59,226 bases of DNA from Lentimicrobiaceae bacterium (GCA_017993235.1 JAGONC010000021.1:1-59226), one strand, 5' to 3'. Positions 36,174 to 45,938 are shown, counted from the first letter of the stretch. The notes: generated by a model from the sequence alone, not told the origin. Program-made: numbers and translations.

Positions 36174-36857
36174 ATGGGTACGGAGGATAATTTTATCCGT
36201 GTTAAAAACTGTCTGCCTGAAGGAGTGACCCTGGTAGTGGTTTCCAAGACCCGTCCGGCGGATGACATTCTTCGTCTGTATCGCCTGGGACACAAAATAT
36301 TTGGAGAAAACAAGGCCCAGGAACTGATCGGTAAGCAACCTTTGCTCCCCGGAGATATTCAGTGGCACTTTATCGGGCATTTACAAACCAACAAAGTTAA
36401 ATATATCGCTCCTTTTGTTCATTTAATCGAGAGCGTCGACAGTCTGCATTTATTGTCTGAGATAGAAAAACAGGCAAAAAAACAGCAACGGATCATTGAT
36501 TTCCTGCTTCAGCTTTACATAGCGACTGAGGAGACCAAGTTTGGATTATCGCTGGAGGAAGCGGAAGAAATTCTGCAGTCGGCTGAATACCGAAGCATGG
36601 AATACGTAAGGAACCGGGGGGTTATGGGAATGGCTTCCCTGACCGATGATCGCAATAAGATCAGGCAGGAGTTCCGGTTGCTGAAAGAAGCATTTCATCA
36701 TTTAAAAATGATCTATTTCAGCGACAATGAAGCATTTTCAGCGGTCTCCATGGGAATGTCGGGAGACTGGGAAATAGCGGTTGAGGAAGGTGCGACGATC
36801 GTCAGGATCGGGACGGCAATATTCGGAGAACGGGTGTATTCCACAACCAAGCCATGA
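36174..36857 (+). CDS. yggS: YggS family pyridoxal phosphate homeostasis protein
   Basis: The 227-residue alanine-racemase-fold protein binds PLP without known catalysis. Lys25 in VVVSKTRP is the PLP lysine. Also present are GENKAQELIGKQ, WHFIGHLQTNKVKYI, a VNIA-like strand that here reads LQLYIATEETKFGLS, GVMGMASL and SMGMSGDWEIAVEEGATIVRIGTAIFG. The ATG is preceded by the duplicated -7 box. Its TGA overlaps the smpB start (ATGA), indicating translational coupling. Confidence 0.95.
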   Translation: MGTEDNFIRVKNCLPEGVTLVVVSKTRPADDILRLYRLGHKIFGENKAQELIGKQPLLPGDIQWHFIGHLQTNKVKYIAPFVHLIESVDSLHLLSEIEKQAKKQQRIIDFLLQLYIATEETKFGLSLEEAEEILQSAEYRSMEYVRNRGVMGMASLTDDRNKIRQEFRLLKEAFHHLKMIYFSDNEAFSAVSMGMSGDWEIAVEEGATIVRIGTAIFGERVYSTTKP

Positions 36858-37297
36858 GCACAGCAATTGTCATAAAAAACAAGAAAGCAGCCTTTGAATA
36901 TTTCCTTCTGGAGGAGTTCACAGCAGGGATCCAGCTGACCGGAACGGAGATCAAATCGATCCGGACCGGCAAGGTCAGTTTTGTAGATGCTTTTTGTATT
37001 TTCGAATCAGGAGAATTATATGTAAAAGGATTGCATATTTCAGAATATTCTCACGGGACGCATTACAATCATGATCCGAAGAGGGACCGGAAGCTGCTTT
37101 TGACAGCCAGGGAGCTAAAAAAGCTGTCGAACAGGGTAAAGGAAAAAGGATTTACGATCGTCCCCGTACAGTTGTATATCAATGAGAAAGGATTCGCAAA
37201 ACTCGACATAGCCCTTGCAAGGGGGAAGCATACGTTTGACAAGCGTGATACCTTAAAAAAGAAGGATATTGAGCGGGAGATGGAGAGGGAGCGGTAG
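36854..37297 (+). CDS. smpB: SsrA-binding protein SmpB
   Basis: The tmRNA partner in trans-translation. The 147-residue protein has NKKAAFEYFLLEEFTAGIQL, GTEIKSIRTGKVSF, YVKGLHISEYSHGTHYNHDP, RKLLLTARELKKL, GFTIVPVQLYINEKGFAKLDI and a C-terminal basic tail (KRDTLKKKDIEREMERER) needed on the ribosome. The start overlaps yggS by four bases. The TAG stop is the first triplet of a GGCAGTAG repeat identical for 16 bases to the one at galM. Confidence 0.97.
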   Translation: MSTAIVIKNKKAAFEYFLLEEFTAGIQLTGTEIKSIRTGKVSFVDAFCIFESGELYVKGLHISEYSHGTHYNHDPKRDRKLLLTARELKKLSNRVKEKGFTIVPVQLYINEKGFAKLDIALARGKHTFDKRDTLKKKDIEREMERER

Positions 37298-37325
37298 GCG
37301 GTAGGCAGTAGACAGTAGGCAGTCA
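37295..37325 (+). repeat. GGCAGTAG repeat flush with smpB stop codon
   Basis: TAGGCGGTAGGCAGTA (37295-37310) is identical to 12065-12080 and in both places begins with the stop codon of the preceding gene. It continues with further AGGCAGT units. No other feature is seen before the next start codon. Confidence 0.7.
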
Positions 37326-37362
37326 GCATTTGAATGATTGAACCATTGAATAATTTAATGTA

Positions 37363-38880
37363 ATGAAAGAAAAACCCCGTTTAAATTTCTGGCAGATCTG
37401 GAACATGAGTTTCGGTTTCATGGGCATACAATTTGGATTTGCCCTTCAGAACGCCAATGTAAGCCGCATCTTTGAAACCCTGGGAGCCAGGGTGGAGAGC
37501 ATTCCGATCCTCTGGATCGCAGCACCTGTCACAGGATTGATCATTCAGCCCATCATCGGTCACATGAGCGACAATACCTGGAACCGACTGGGCCGACGCC
37601 GGCCATATTTTCTTACGGGAGCCATTCTGGCTTCTCTGGCGCTGCTGTTCATGCCCAATTCCCCGGTTCTTTGGATCGCGGCCGGGACGCTCTGGATCAT
37701 GGATGCCTCGATCAATATCTCCATGGAACCATTTCGTGCCTTTGTCGGGGATATGCTGCCCTCCGAACAGCGCACCAAAGGATTTGCCATGCAGAGTTTT
37801 TTTATCGGTACGGGGGCAGTGATCGCCTCTGCCCTGCCCTACCTGCTGACCAACTGGCTCAATGTACCGAATACAGCTGCAGAAGGTCAGGTTCCCCTTT
37901 CAGTGAAATATTCGTTCTATATAGGTTCGGCAGCCTTTATTCTCTGTGTACTATGGACCGTGATCCGCACGAAAGAATATTCTCCCGAAGAGATGGCGGC
38001 ATTCAGCAAGCAGGAGGAGACTGTAAATCACAGAGCAGTGCATGATGATGCTTCGCTGCCGGCGAGCAGATTTGTACGTTCCAGCATCTTCTGGATCCTG
38101 GGAGGATTCGTACTGGGCTTCCTTGTTTTCTGGTTCAAACTGGCCGGGGAACTCTACATCCTGGCTGGCGGGCTGGCTGCCTTTGGATTGATCCAGGTAA
38201 TCGTTGGACTGCTTATCCGGGCTCAAAAGACAAAAAACGGATTTGTCGTGGTCATCAACGACCTGTTCAAGATGCCCAAAACCATGGGACAGCTGGCCAT
38301 CGTTCAATTTTTCAGCTGGTTTGCACTGTTTGCCATGTGGATCTATACCACTGCCGGTGTGACCAGTCATATTTACGGGACACACGATACGTCATCCGCT
38401 CTCTATAACGAGGGCGCCAACTGGGTGGGTATCATGTTCGCCGTCTACAACGGTTTTGCGGCTGTGGTTGCCTTCCTGTTGCCTGTCATGGCCCGCTGGA
38501 CGAACCGAAAGATAACCCACATGATATCGCTGATCGCCGGAGGATTGGGGTTGATCTCCGTTTATTTCATGAAGGATCCGAATATGCTGATCCTTTCCAT
38601 GCTGGGTGTGGGTCTTGCCTGGGCAAGCATACTGGCTATGCCCTATGCGATCCTGACGGGTTCACTGCCCCAGAACAAGCTGGGAACCTACATGGGTATT
38701 TTCAATTTTTTCATCGTCATACCGCAGATCATGGCGGCTACGATCCTGGGCTTTTTTGTGAAATCCATTGCTGGCGGGCAACCCATTTACGCTTTGATCC
38801 TGGGGGGATGCTCCATGTTCCTTGCGGCCATCCTGACCCTGTTTGTGAATGACGTTGATGCGCCAAAGAAAGTAAAATAA
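37363..38880 (+). CDS. SLC45/GPH-type MFS sugar transporter
   Basis: The 505-residue protein has 12 predicted helices. FWQIWNMSFGFMGIQFGFAL at the start, GPLIGHMSD-like PIIGHMSDNTWNRLGRRRPY (loop 2-3 MFS signature) and FNFFIVIPQIMAATILGF near the end are characteristic of SLC45-like maltose/sucrose cation symporters. It should carry maltose or another disaccharide across the inner membrane, feeding the GH65 phosphorylase encoded nearby. It is the plus-strand edge of the glucan locus, convergent with the P-loop kinase gene (9-base gap). Confidence 0.88.
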   Translation: MKEKPRLNFWQIWNMSFGFMGIQFGFALQNANVSRIFETLGARVESIPILWIAAPVTGLIIQPIIGHMSDNTWNRLGRRRPYFLTGAILASLALLFMPNSPVLWIAAGTLWIMDASINISMEPFRAFVGDMLPSEQRTKGFAMQSFFIGTGAVIASALPYLLTNWLNVPNTAAEGQVPLSVKYSFYIGSAAFILCVLWTVIRTKEYSPEEMAAFSKQEETVNHRAVHDDASLPASRFVRSSIFWILGGFVLGFLVFWFKLAGELYILAGGLAAFGLIQVIVGLLIRAQKTKNGFVVVINDLFKMPKTMGQLAIVQFFSWFALFAMWIYTTAGVTSHIYGTHDTSSALYNEGANWVGIMFAVYNGFAAVVAFLLPVMARWTNRKITHMISLIAGGLGLISVYFMKDPNMLILSMLGVGLAWASILAMPYAILTGSLPQNKLGTYMGIFNFFIVIPQIMAATILGFFVKSIAGGQPIYALILGGCSMFLAAILTLFVNDVDAPKKVK

Positions 38881-38889
38881 TTTTTTATT

Positions 38890-39531
38890 TTATTTTCTTG
38901 CCGGTATAACGTCATATTCCATGGTGACCAGCAGGTCAGCGGTGGGTTTGAGCGCCTGGACCATTTTGTGTTCCTGTTCCAGCACCCGCATCCTGTATTC
39001 GTTCTGCGGCTCCTTTCCCCTGACCACCTGGGCTTTTTTGGTTTCATGGTAGGTGAGCTCAATGAACACTCTCAGATCAGCCTCCTCAGCCTTAATGGCA
39101 TACAGGCCGTCAATGATCAGCATATCAATGCCTTTAAAATCCGTGGTGAGCTGATCAATCTGTTCGGTGACCAGGTCCACGCAGGGCATGGTTGAGGTAT
39201 TTCCTGCCTTGAAATCACGGATGTTCTGATGGATCTGATCCCAGTCATACTCTCCATAGCCCACCACATTTTCAATTCCATGCTCCTTCCGCCAGGCGGT
39301 TCTTTCCAGGGGATGGATCCGGTAATAATTATCAATGTGGATGGGCTTTGCCATAATACCGTTTGGCCTGAGTCCCCTGGCCACCACATGGGTAAGCTCT
39401 GACTTTCCGGAGCCCGATTCCCCCGAGATAGCAACAATGAATTTCTCCTTACGGTTCTTCAGGATGTGTTCAAGAATCTTCGCACCTGCTTCGCGGTGCT
39501 TATCGGTTATTAATAAAACATCTCCCAACAT
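38890..39531 (-). CDS. P-loop kinase of the uridine kinase/phosphoribulokinase type
   Basis: The 213-residue cytoplasmic protein has Walker A GESGSGKS (37-44), a DNYYRIHPLERTAWRKEHG segment matching the substrate loop of uridine kinase-like enzymes, a Walker B-like strand DMLIIDGLYAI, and VVRGKEPQNEYRMRVLEQE as a lid. The substrate is unknown. Its position 32 bases after the phosphorylase fusion suggests phosphorylation of a sugar or nucleoside linked to alpha-glucan use (inference). A zeta-toxin-like identity is possible but no antitoxin gene is present. Confidence 0.75.
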   Translation of the reverse strand: MLGDVLLITDKHREAGAKILEHILKNRKEKFIVAISGESGSGKSELTHVVARGLRPNGIMAKPIHIDNYYRIHPLERTAWRKEHGIENVVGYGEYDWDQIHQNIRDFKAGNTSTMPCVDLVTEQIDQLTTDFKGIDMLIIDGLYAIKAEEADLRVFIELTYHETKKAQVVRGKEPQNEYRMRVLEQEHKMVQALKPTADLLVTMEYDVIPARK

Positions 39532-39563
39532 ACCTTTTGATTTTAATATTCAGTATTCGATAT

Positions 39564-42500
39564 TTATGATTTAGAAGTTGAAGTATAAGGATATTCCAGA
39601 GAGGAGGAATCGGTGAGGGTAAAGTCCTTGTCAGAAAGGGTGACTCTAACCTGTTGGTTTTCGCTTAATTGCGCTTTGATTTGAATCGTTTGATGGGTTA
39701 CCTCACACTGGTAATCAACGCCCCTGAAAGTAAAGGAATAGGCAAGCACACGCCAGTGACCGGGCAGATGAGGTTCAATCCTGACATGATCGCCTTTCAG
39801 GTTCAGACCGCCAAATGAGCTGAGGGCAATCCAGACTGTCCCTGCCATCACGCCTGCATGGATTCCTTCTGCCGTTGTTCCTCCCTGGATATCCTGATAA
39901 TCACTTGTCAGCGCATCCCAGTAAAGGGTCCAGCTCAGCTCATGGTCGCCGACCTTGTTGGCCAGCAGCGCATGTACGACCCTGCTCAGCGTGGAGCCGT
40001 GCGATGTGCGATGCAGGTAATATTTCAGGTTCCTCTCCGGGTAGTCGTCAGGCAGGTGGTACTGCATTCCCTTCAAAATCCGGTCAACTTCCTGTTTATC
40101 AAAATTATAAAACAGCATGAGCGTGTCAGCCTGTTTGGCAACCTTGTATTCATCCGGCGATTTTCCTTCCGCCTTCAGCAACCGGTCCATCCGATAGATA
40201 TTGCCATACTTGTTTTTATAATGTTCCCAATCGAGTTCCTGCAGATCAAAATAGCCATCGTACTGTGACATGATCCCGTCGGGGGAGATCACCAGGTTCA
40301 TTTTTCCGCTGATGGATTTCCACTGAAGCACCTCCTGTTCATTCAATCCGGTCTTTTCACAAAGCTTTTTCCATGAAGGTTCGTCGATCAAATTCATCAG
40401 ATCATGGGCAATCTCAAAGATCCAGGCCACCATCAGGTTTGTATAGGCATTGTCGGTCAATCCGCCCTGATCAGCATCCGGGTACTTCTCGTGAAATTCG
40501 TCCGGACCCATTACCTTTCCGATAGAGTACCGGCCGGTCAGCGGATTGAGTTTGCATTTGCTTTCCCAGAAGCGGCAAATCGCGAAAAACAGTTCTGCCC
40601 CGTACTGCTGCATAAAGACCCTATCTCCTGTTATCCGGAAATAATCCCACGCATTATAGGCAATGGCAAGTGAAACGTGACGCTGGAGGGAGCTATGGTC
40701 GGGTCCCCATTCACCGGAAACGGGATTCAGGTGAATGGTCTGGGTCTCTTCCCTGCCATCGCTGCCGCTCTGCCATGGGAACATGGCACCCCGGTAACCA
40801 TGCTCTTTTGCGTATTGCCGGGCAGCCTCCAGGCGCCTGTAGCGGTACATAAGCAATGCACGGGCGACAGCGGGAAAATGGATCGCGTACAGAGGCATGA
40901 TAAACAGTTCATCCCAGAAAACATGTCCCCGGTAAGCCTCTCCATGAAGCCCGCGTGCAGGAAGACCTGCATCCAGGGTTGTATTGTTGGGCGAGGCGGT
41001 GACCATTGTATGAAAAAGATGCAACCTGAGTAACTTCTGTGCAAGCCGGTCGCCGGTGACCTGAACATCGATCTTCTTCCAGATCTTTTCCCAGCTTTCC
41101 TTTGATTCAGTGACCACTTCATTGAATGTGCTGTAGAGCATGACCGAATCCGACACTTTTTCAACCAAATCACCGGCCGGGATATCCCGGGATGTATAGA
41201 TGGCAACCAATTTGTCGATCTTCAGGCTTTCGTCTGCTGCGAGCTGCAGGCTGAAAGAAATCTCTGAACGGCCCGTTGTGTTGTCATATTCGAAGTCAGG
41301 GTGATATAGTTTCTCGTTTCGATAGATGGTATAGGTTGCCGCGTTGGCGATACGGATCTTCGACTGTGTTGTTTCCACGACCAGGTAATGAACATCCTGT
41401 TGCCCGCCCGACTCAATACCGGTTAAATGTTGCTGATTCAACTGTTTATACCGATCGACACCGGCATTGATATGGTCTCCCGACAGGGACGAGCGGAGAG
41501 TGATCCTTCCTGAATAATTCAGGGGAACAAGGGTATATTCAAGGGCTGCCATATGCGGATCCGCCATGCTGGCCGTCCGGCTGGAAAGGATACGCGTGAT
41601 TCGTCCCTCCTGGTCCCTGACCATCATTTCACGGGTGAGGACGCCATCCTGGAAACAGAGTGACCGTTTGATGGACAGGATTTCAACCGCATGGATGTCG
41701 ATCCAGGGGCCTTCGTCAATCTTCAACTGGATCCCTGTCCAGTTGATGCAATTGACAAAGTCCTCGTTCTCAATATCCTTATCCCCGACTTTCGATACCA
41801 GCCGGTTATAAACACCTGCCATGTAGGTTCCGGGATAGTTATGGGGACCGGCAGTCTGTTCTTCCATACACCCTCTCGTCCCAAAATAACCATTTCCGAC
41901 GGTAAGCAATGCTTCCCGGATCTTTTCCCTGCCGGGATCGTAATTGTGATAGGTTATTGACCAGGAATTCATTACAAGTCCCTTGCTGAACCAATCAACG
42001 ATCCCTTCGAAGCCGATCTCGCTGATATCGGTCACCACGATGTCGGCCCCATTTTCGAGCAGTTCCCGTGCATTATCCTCACGGGCGATTCCGAGGGTAA
42101 GGCCGAAATTTCCTCTGGATCCTGCCTGCACGCCGGAAACCGCATCCTCAACGATGACAGCGCGGTCGTAGGGTACTCCGAGACGGTCGCAGGCGGTTAT
42201 AAAAATATCCGGTTCGGGTTTACCATGGAGGCCCAGCTCGGCCGACACGGCACCATCCACCCTTGTTTCAATCAATCCGGCCAGGCCGGTGGCATCCAGT
42301 ACCGCTTCGCAGTTCTTGCTGGAGGAGGCCACTCCGATCCGGATCCCTTCCTCTTTCAATTTGTGGATCAGCTGAACCGTAGAGTCATAAACCTCAACAC
42401 CATCACTGGCAAGGACGTCGTTAAACGCCCGGTTCTTACGGTTCCCCAGCCCGCAGATCGTTTCACGGTCTTCCCCATCGGAAGGATCGCCCCAGGGAAG

Positions 42501-42737
42501 TTTGATCCCCCTTGATTCCAGGAAGGATTCCACACCTTTGTACCTGGGCTTCCCGTCGACATAGGGAAGATAGTCGTTTGCATGGGTGAATTCCCGGAAG
42601 GGGGATGAGGTCCGGTGGCTGTAATCCATCAAAAACGCGTCAAACATTTTTTTCCACGCGGCACTGTGCACCAGGGCTGTTTTTGTGATCACCCCATCCA
42701 GATCGAATACGACCGCGTTAAAACCATACTTCGTCAT
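39564..42737 (-). CDS. Beta-phosphoglucomutase / GH65 disaccharide phosphorylase fusion
   Basis: The first 245 residues are a HAD-type beta-phosphoglucomutase: Asp12 and Asp14 in FDLDGVITKT, GVASSSKNCEAVL, KPEPDIF and VIVEDAVSGVQAG. Residues about 260-1050 form a GH65 inverting phosphorylase: GNGYFGTRG, GHVFWDELFIMPLYAIHFP, and catalytic Glu747 in GKVMGPDEFHEKYP. Together they would split maltose (or trehalose, kojibiose) with phosphate to glucose and beta-glucose 1-phosphate and convert the latter to glucose 6-phosphate in one polypeptide of 1057 residues. The two activities are usually encoded by separate adjacent genes. GH65 specificity cannot be fixed from motifs alone. Confidence 0.92.
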   Translation of the reverse strand: MTKYGFNAVVFDLDGVITKTALVHSAAWKKMFDAFLMDYSHRTSSPFREFTHANDYLPYVDGKPRYKGVESFLESRGIKLPWGDPSDGEDRETICGLGNRKNRAFNDVLASDGVEVYDSTVQLIHKLKEEGIRIGVASSSKNCEAVLDATGLAGLIETRVDGAVSAELGLHGKPEPDIFITACDRLGVPYDRAVIVEDAVSGVQAGSRGNFGLTLGIAREDNARELLENGADIVVTDISEIGFEGIVDWFSKGLVMNSWSITYHNYDPGREKIREALLTVGNGYFGTRGCMEEQTAGPHNYPGTYMAGVYNRLVSKVGDKDIENEDFVNCINWTGIQLKIDEGPWIDIHAVEILSIKRSLCFQDGVLTREMMVRDQEGRITRILSSRTASMADPHMAALEYTLVPLNYSGRITLRSSLSGDHINAGVDRYKQLNQQHLTGIESGGQQDVHYLVVETTQSKIRIANAATYTIYRNEKLYHPDFEYDNTTGRSEISFSLQLAADESLKIDKLVAIYTSRDIPAGDLVEKVSDSVMLYSTFNEVVTESKESWEKIWKKIDVQVTGDRLAQKLLRLHLFHTMVTASPNNTTLDAGLPARGLHGEAYRGHVFWDELFIMPLYAIHFPAVARALLMYRYRRLEAARQYAKEHGYRGAMFPWQSGSDGREETQTIHLNPVSGEWGPDHSSLQRHVSLAIAYNAWDYFRITGDRVFMQQYGAELFFAICRFWESKCKLNPLTGRYSIGKVMGPDEFHEKYPDADQGGLTDNAYTNLMVAWIFEIAHDLMNLIDEPSWKKLCEKTGLNEQEVLQWKSISGKMNLVISPDGIMSQYDGYFDLQELDWEHYKNKYGNIYRMDRLLKAEGKSPDEYKVAKQADTLMLFYNFDKQEVDRILKGMQYHLPDDYPERNLKYYLHRTSHGSTLSRVVHALLANKVGDHELSWTLYWDALTSDYQDIQGGTTAEGIHAGVMAGTVWIALSSFGGLNLKGDHVRIEPHLPGHWRVLAYSFTFRGVDYQCEVTHQTIQIKAQLSENQQVRVTLSDKDFTLTDSSSLEYPYTSTSKS

Positions 42738-42775
42738 AACGTTTTAAATTTTCTGATTTTTTACCACTTAAGAAT

Positions 42776-44062
42776 TCACCAGATGTCAGGCGAGGCTATC
42801 GGAAATTCAACGAACAGTGTGGATCCTTTTCCCGCTTCGCTTTTGCACCACACCTTTCCATTCATTGCCATTACATACTTTACCACAATCGACAGTCCCG
42901 GGCTTTCCTCCTTCCCTATCCCGGCCACCTTGTCATGCCGATGCTGGTACTTACCATAAAGCTTCATCATATCCTGCTCATTGATGCCGGGTCCTTCGTC
43001 CCTGATCTCGATCCTTGCCCTGTCGTCCTGCTGGTATAGCCGTATCCAGATATTTTTTCCGGCAGGTGAAAATTTAATGGCATTGGAAAGTAGATTTTCA
43101 ATGATCAGCGAGGCATAGTTTGGATCAACAACCGAAAACAGATCCGTGGTTTCCGTCATCAGGTTGATATTCTTTTGTGCAAGTGCATACCGGTAAAGTT
43201 CAGTTATTTCCTTCAGGATGATTGCCAGGTTGACCTTTTGGGGTCTCAGTGCCATGCTTCGGGTTTCGATCTCGTTGATGTCTACGATCTGGTCAATGAT
43301 CCGGTTGATCTTTCGCAGGGAATTGTCGATCACCTCGACTGATTTGACCTGATCGCGGGTAAGGTTTTCCGTCTGGGATTTGAGTAGATCGGCCAGGCAG
43401 AGGCTGCTAGTCAGCGGATTCCGCAGGTCATGTGCCAGGACATTGATCAGATGGAATTTTTCTTCATTCAGCCGGTGAAGCTCCTCGTTCTTTTTCTCAA
43501 GTTCTTGTTTCTGGATCCTGATGTTCTGGTTGTGGATTTCAATTTCCCGGTTTTGTTTCTGGATCTTCAGATAACTCTGGGCAAGCTTGCTTTCCAGCTC
43601 ATTCATCTCGCGGATACGCCTCAAAACCAGCCGGATCACACCATACATCACCAGGGTGTTGGATTCCATCAGCCGGGTAAATTCAATGCGATCCAGCCGG
43701 TAAAGCAGGGTTTGTTCCTCAGTGGTGATGGAGGCCGATCGTGGGGAGGAGTCGAGGAGGGCAAATTCACCGAACACTTTTCCCGCTCCCAGGCGAGCAA
43801 GTACATGATCACCCACATGGACCCTGACCGATCCTTCAGCGATCATGTACATAGCATTCCCAATATCCCCCTTACGGAATACGATCTCCTGGCTCTTTTT
43901 CCTTTCCTCCGCGATCACACTGCAAATCTCGGTCAGCACCTCTCCGGGAAGATCGCTGAAGACTTCTACCTGCCGGAGGAAATCCAGCCGCTGTGCAATT
44001 TGATCGGGGTCAGCTGGAGATGTCATGGGTATGATACGGGATGATGGTTTATTGTCCGACAT
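42776..44062 (-). CDS. Soluble sensor histidine kinase with cyclic-nucleotide-binding domain
   Basis: From ATG 44062 the protein has about 428 residues. A cNMP-binding (CRP-like) beta-roll comes first (EIVFRKGDIGNAMYMIAEGS, GKVFGEFALLDSSPRSASIT), then a long coiled coil (about 150-205), HisKA with His211 in NVLAHDLRNPLTSS, and an HATPase with N-box IENLLSNAIKFSPAG and DEGPGIN. The G2 box is unusual (EESPGLSIVV). There is no membrane helix or receiver domain, and no response regulator gene nearby. The start overlaps the upstream GH13 gene by 14 bases; ATG 44026 is an alternative. An upstream in-frame start at 44179 would overlap too far. It may sense a nucleotide or simply use the fold for dimerisation. 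Confidence 0.85.
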   Translation of the reverse strand: MSDNKPSSRIIPMTSPADPDQIAQRLDFLRQVEVFSDLPGEVLTEICSVIAEERKKSQEIVFRKGDIGNAMYMIAEGSVRVHVGDHVLARLGAGKVFGEFALLDSSPRSASITTEEQTLLYRLDRIEFTRLMESNTLVMYGVIRLVLRRIREMNELESKLAQSYLKIQKQNREIEIHNQNIRIQKQELEKKNEELHRLNEEKFHLINVLAHDLRNPLTSSLCLADLLKSQTENLTRDQVKSVEVIDNSLRKINRIIDQIVDINEIETRSMALRPQKVNLAIILKEITELYRYALAQKNINLMTETTDLFSVVDPNYASLIIENLLSNAIKFSPAGKNIWIRLYQQDDRARIEIRDEGPGINEQDMMKLYGKYQHRHDKVAGIGKEESPGLSIVVKYVMAMNGKVWCKSEAGKGSTLFVEFPIASPDIW

Positions 44063-45794
44063 TGATCCAATAATGACTGTAAGGCGGCAGCCAGAGAGCA
44101 TTTTCAGATTCTCCGAGCACCAGTACCTGATCCAGCAGATCCAATCGCGTAAAATCAGGCAGGATGTCGGGTATGACAACCTCCTCCTCTTTTCCGGAAA
44201 GATTGTGAATCACCAGGATCCTCTCATTTGCATGGGATCTCAGGTAGGAAAGTATGGAAGATACGGTGGTGCCATCTTTCTTTTTGATCTCCATCCATTG
44301 TTGTTCACCTCTTCCCAAACAGGAATGGCGCCGTCGCTCCCTCACCATCCGGCTGATCTGGCTGAAAACGCCGTATTCCAGTGAGTCCGCATCCTGGAGC
44401 CGGTGATCCAGCTCCTTCCAGTCGATCTTACCTCTTACCAGAAACCGTGTATCGTCTTTACCCGACAATTTAATCATTTCCTGATAATACAACTCATCGT
44501 TGGTCTTGCCGAATTCGTCACCATAATAGATGACCGGCGTTCCGGGAAGGGTCAGCATGATGGAGAAGATCATGCCAATCTTATCAGGATCGCGGTCCAT
44601 CAGTTCCGATAGCCTTGCCGAGATGCCCTGACCCAGCCGAAAATCCCATTCGGGCTTTTTACAATAATGCTCATGGATATATCTTCTGTCTTCTTCGGTA
44701 ACGTAGACCAGCTCGAGGCTCAGTTCATCGTGGCAACGTAAAAAAGTGAACCATTGTGCATTATCCGGTATCTCAGGTGTTATCTCAGGGCTCAGGGTAT
44801 GCTGAACCGGCTGACTGCTTTGCATGGCCACTGCCTTGTAAAGCTGGGGCATCAGCGGGAAGTGGTATCCTGCATTGCATTCGTCCCCTTTTCCGAAGTA
44901 TTCAACCACCAGGTGCGGCTTCTGGCAGGCTTCTGCCAGCAGGAGGGTATCCGGCCTGACATAGTCCAGGGCAGTACGCAGGAACCGGATGAGGGTATGT
45001 GTCTGGGGAAGGTTCTCACAACTCGTACCCTCTTCTTTCCAGATATAGGGTATTGCATCAGCGCGGAAGCCGTCGACTCCTTTTTCAAGCCAGTAAAGGA
45101 GATGCCCGGCCATTTCGAGCAGAACGGAGGGATTCCTGTAATTCAGGTCAGGCTGGAATTCAAAAAAACGATGGAAAAAATATTCCTCCCCGTCTTTCTC
45201 CCAGTTGCTGGTGCAAAGTCCTTTGAAAATGATCCGTGCATCGCTGTACTTATGATCGTTTTTATTCCAAATATAATAATTTCTATATTTATTGTCAATA
45301 GATTTTCTGGATTCTTTGAACCAGGGATGTTCGTTGGAGGTATGGTTGAGTGCAATATCAAAGATGACACGGATATTTTTTTCATGAGCACGCCTGAGAA
45401 AGCGCACAAATACGGTTTCTTTCTCCTCCCGTGAAGCCGTGGCAGGAAGTCCGAGCAGATCGGCACGAATACTACGGTAATCACTGATGTCGAAACCGGC
45501 ATCGCGCATCGGGGATTCCAGAATGGGGAGCAGCCACAGGCAATTCACGCCCAACTGGGTCAGGTAATCAAGCTTTGATTCCAGTCCGGAAAAATCCCTG
45601 TTGAACAGATCGACATAGAGCGAGTACACGATCACATCCTTATACCAGCCCGATGGATGGGGTGGTAGTGTGATCCTCTCCTTCACCCGTTTCAGCTCCA
45701 TGAAAAAATCAGTCAGCTGATCTTCCGGTTGTCCCGGATACAATTCCTCCCAGCAACGCAACAATACATTGAATTCCTTGTCATTATACAACAT
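44049..45794 (-). CDS. GH13 alpha-glucosyl enzyme, trehalose-synthase/amylosucrase-like, cytoplasmic
   Basis: The 581-residue protein has no signal peptide. The GH13 barrel is complete: VIVYSLYVDLFNRDFSGL, DIALNHTSNEHPWF, nucleophile Asp in GVDGFRADAIPY, acid/base Glu in LLLAEACQ, and transition-state Asp in RCHDELSLE. VIYYGDEFG and a C-terminal beta domain follow. The DIALNHTS/WFKESRKS and RCHDELSLE motifs are those of trehalose synthase (maltose alpha-glucosyltransferase) and related subfamilies. With the GH65 fusion in the same block, conversion of maltose and trehalose is a reasonable guess. Confidence 0.88.
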   Translation of the reverse strand: MLYNDKEFNVLLRCWEELYPGQPEDQLTDFFMELKRVKERITLPPHPSGWYKDVIVYSLYVDLFNRDFSGLESKLDYLTQLGVNCLWLLPILESPMRDAGFDISDYRSIRADLLGLPATASREEKETVFVRFLRRAHEKNIRVIFDIALNHTSNEHPWFKESRKSIDNKYRNYYIWNKNDHKYSDARIIFKGLCTSNWEKDGEEYFFHRFFEFQPDLNYRNPSVLLEMAGHLLYWLEKGVDGFRADAIPYIWKEEGTSCENLPQTHTLIRFLRTALDYVRPDTLLLAEACQKPHLVVEYFGKGDECNAGYHFPLMPQLYKAVAMQSSQPVQHTLSPEITPEIPDNAQWFTFLRCHDELSLELVYVTEEDRRYIHEHYCKKPEWDFRLGQGISARLSELMDRDPDKIGMIFSIMLTLPGTPVIYYGDEFGKTNDELYYQEMIKLSGKDDTRFLVRGKIDWKELDHRLQDADSLEYGVFSQISRMVRERRRHSCLGRGEQQWMEIKKKDGTTVSSILSYLRSHANERILVIHNLSGKEEEVVIPDILPDFTRLDLLDQVLVLGESENALWLPPYSHYWINVGQ

Positions 45795-45938
45795 CTTTCT
45801 GCAGGATTTAACATCTCAAAAGTACAAAAAAATCAATACCATCCGGTTCGGATTTGACGGAAGTAATGTTTGCTCATTTTCTATCATCCAAGGTGGAATA
45901 ATTGTAATTTTAAACCGGAATCAAGCAAAACAGCCCCC

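Noticed and set aside
38890..39531. Zeta-type toxin of a toxin-antitoxin pair
   Set aside because: Motifs fit uridine kinase-like enzymes better and there is no small antitoxin gene upstream.
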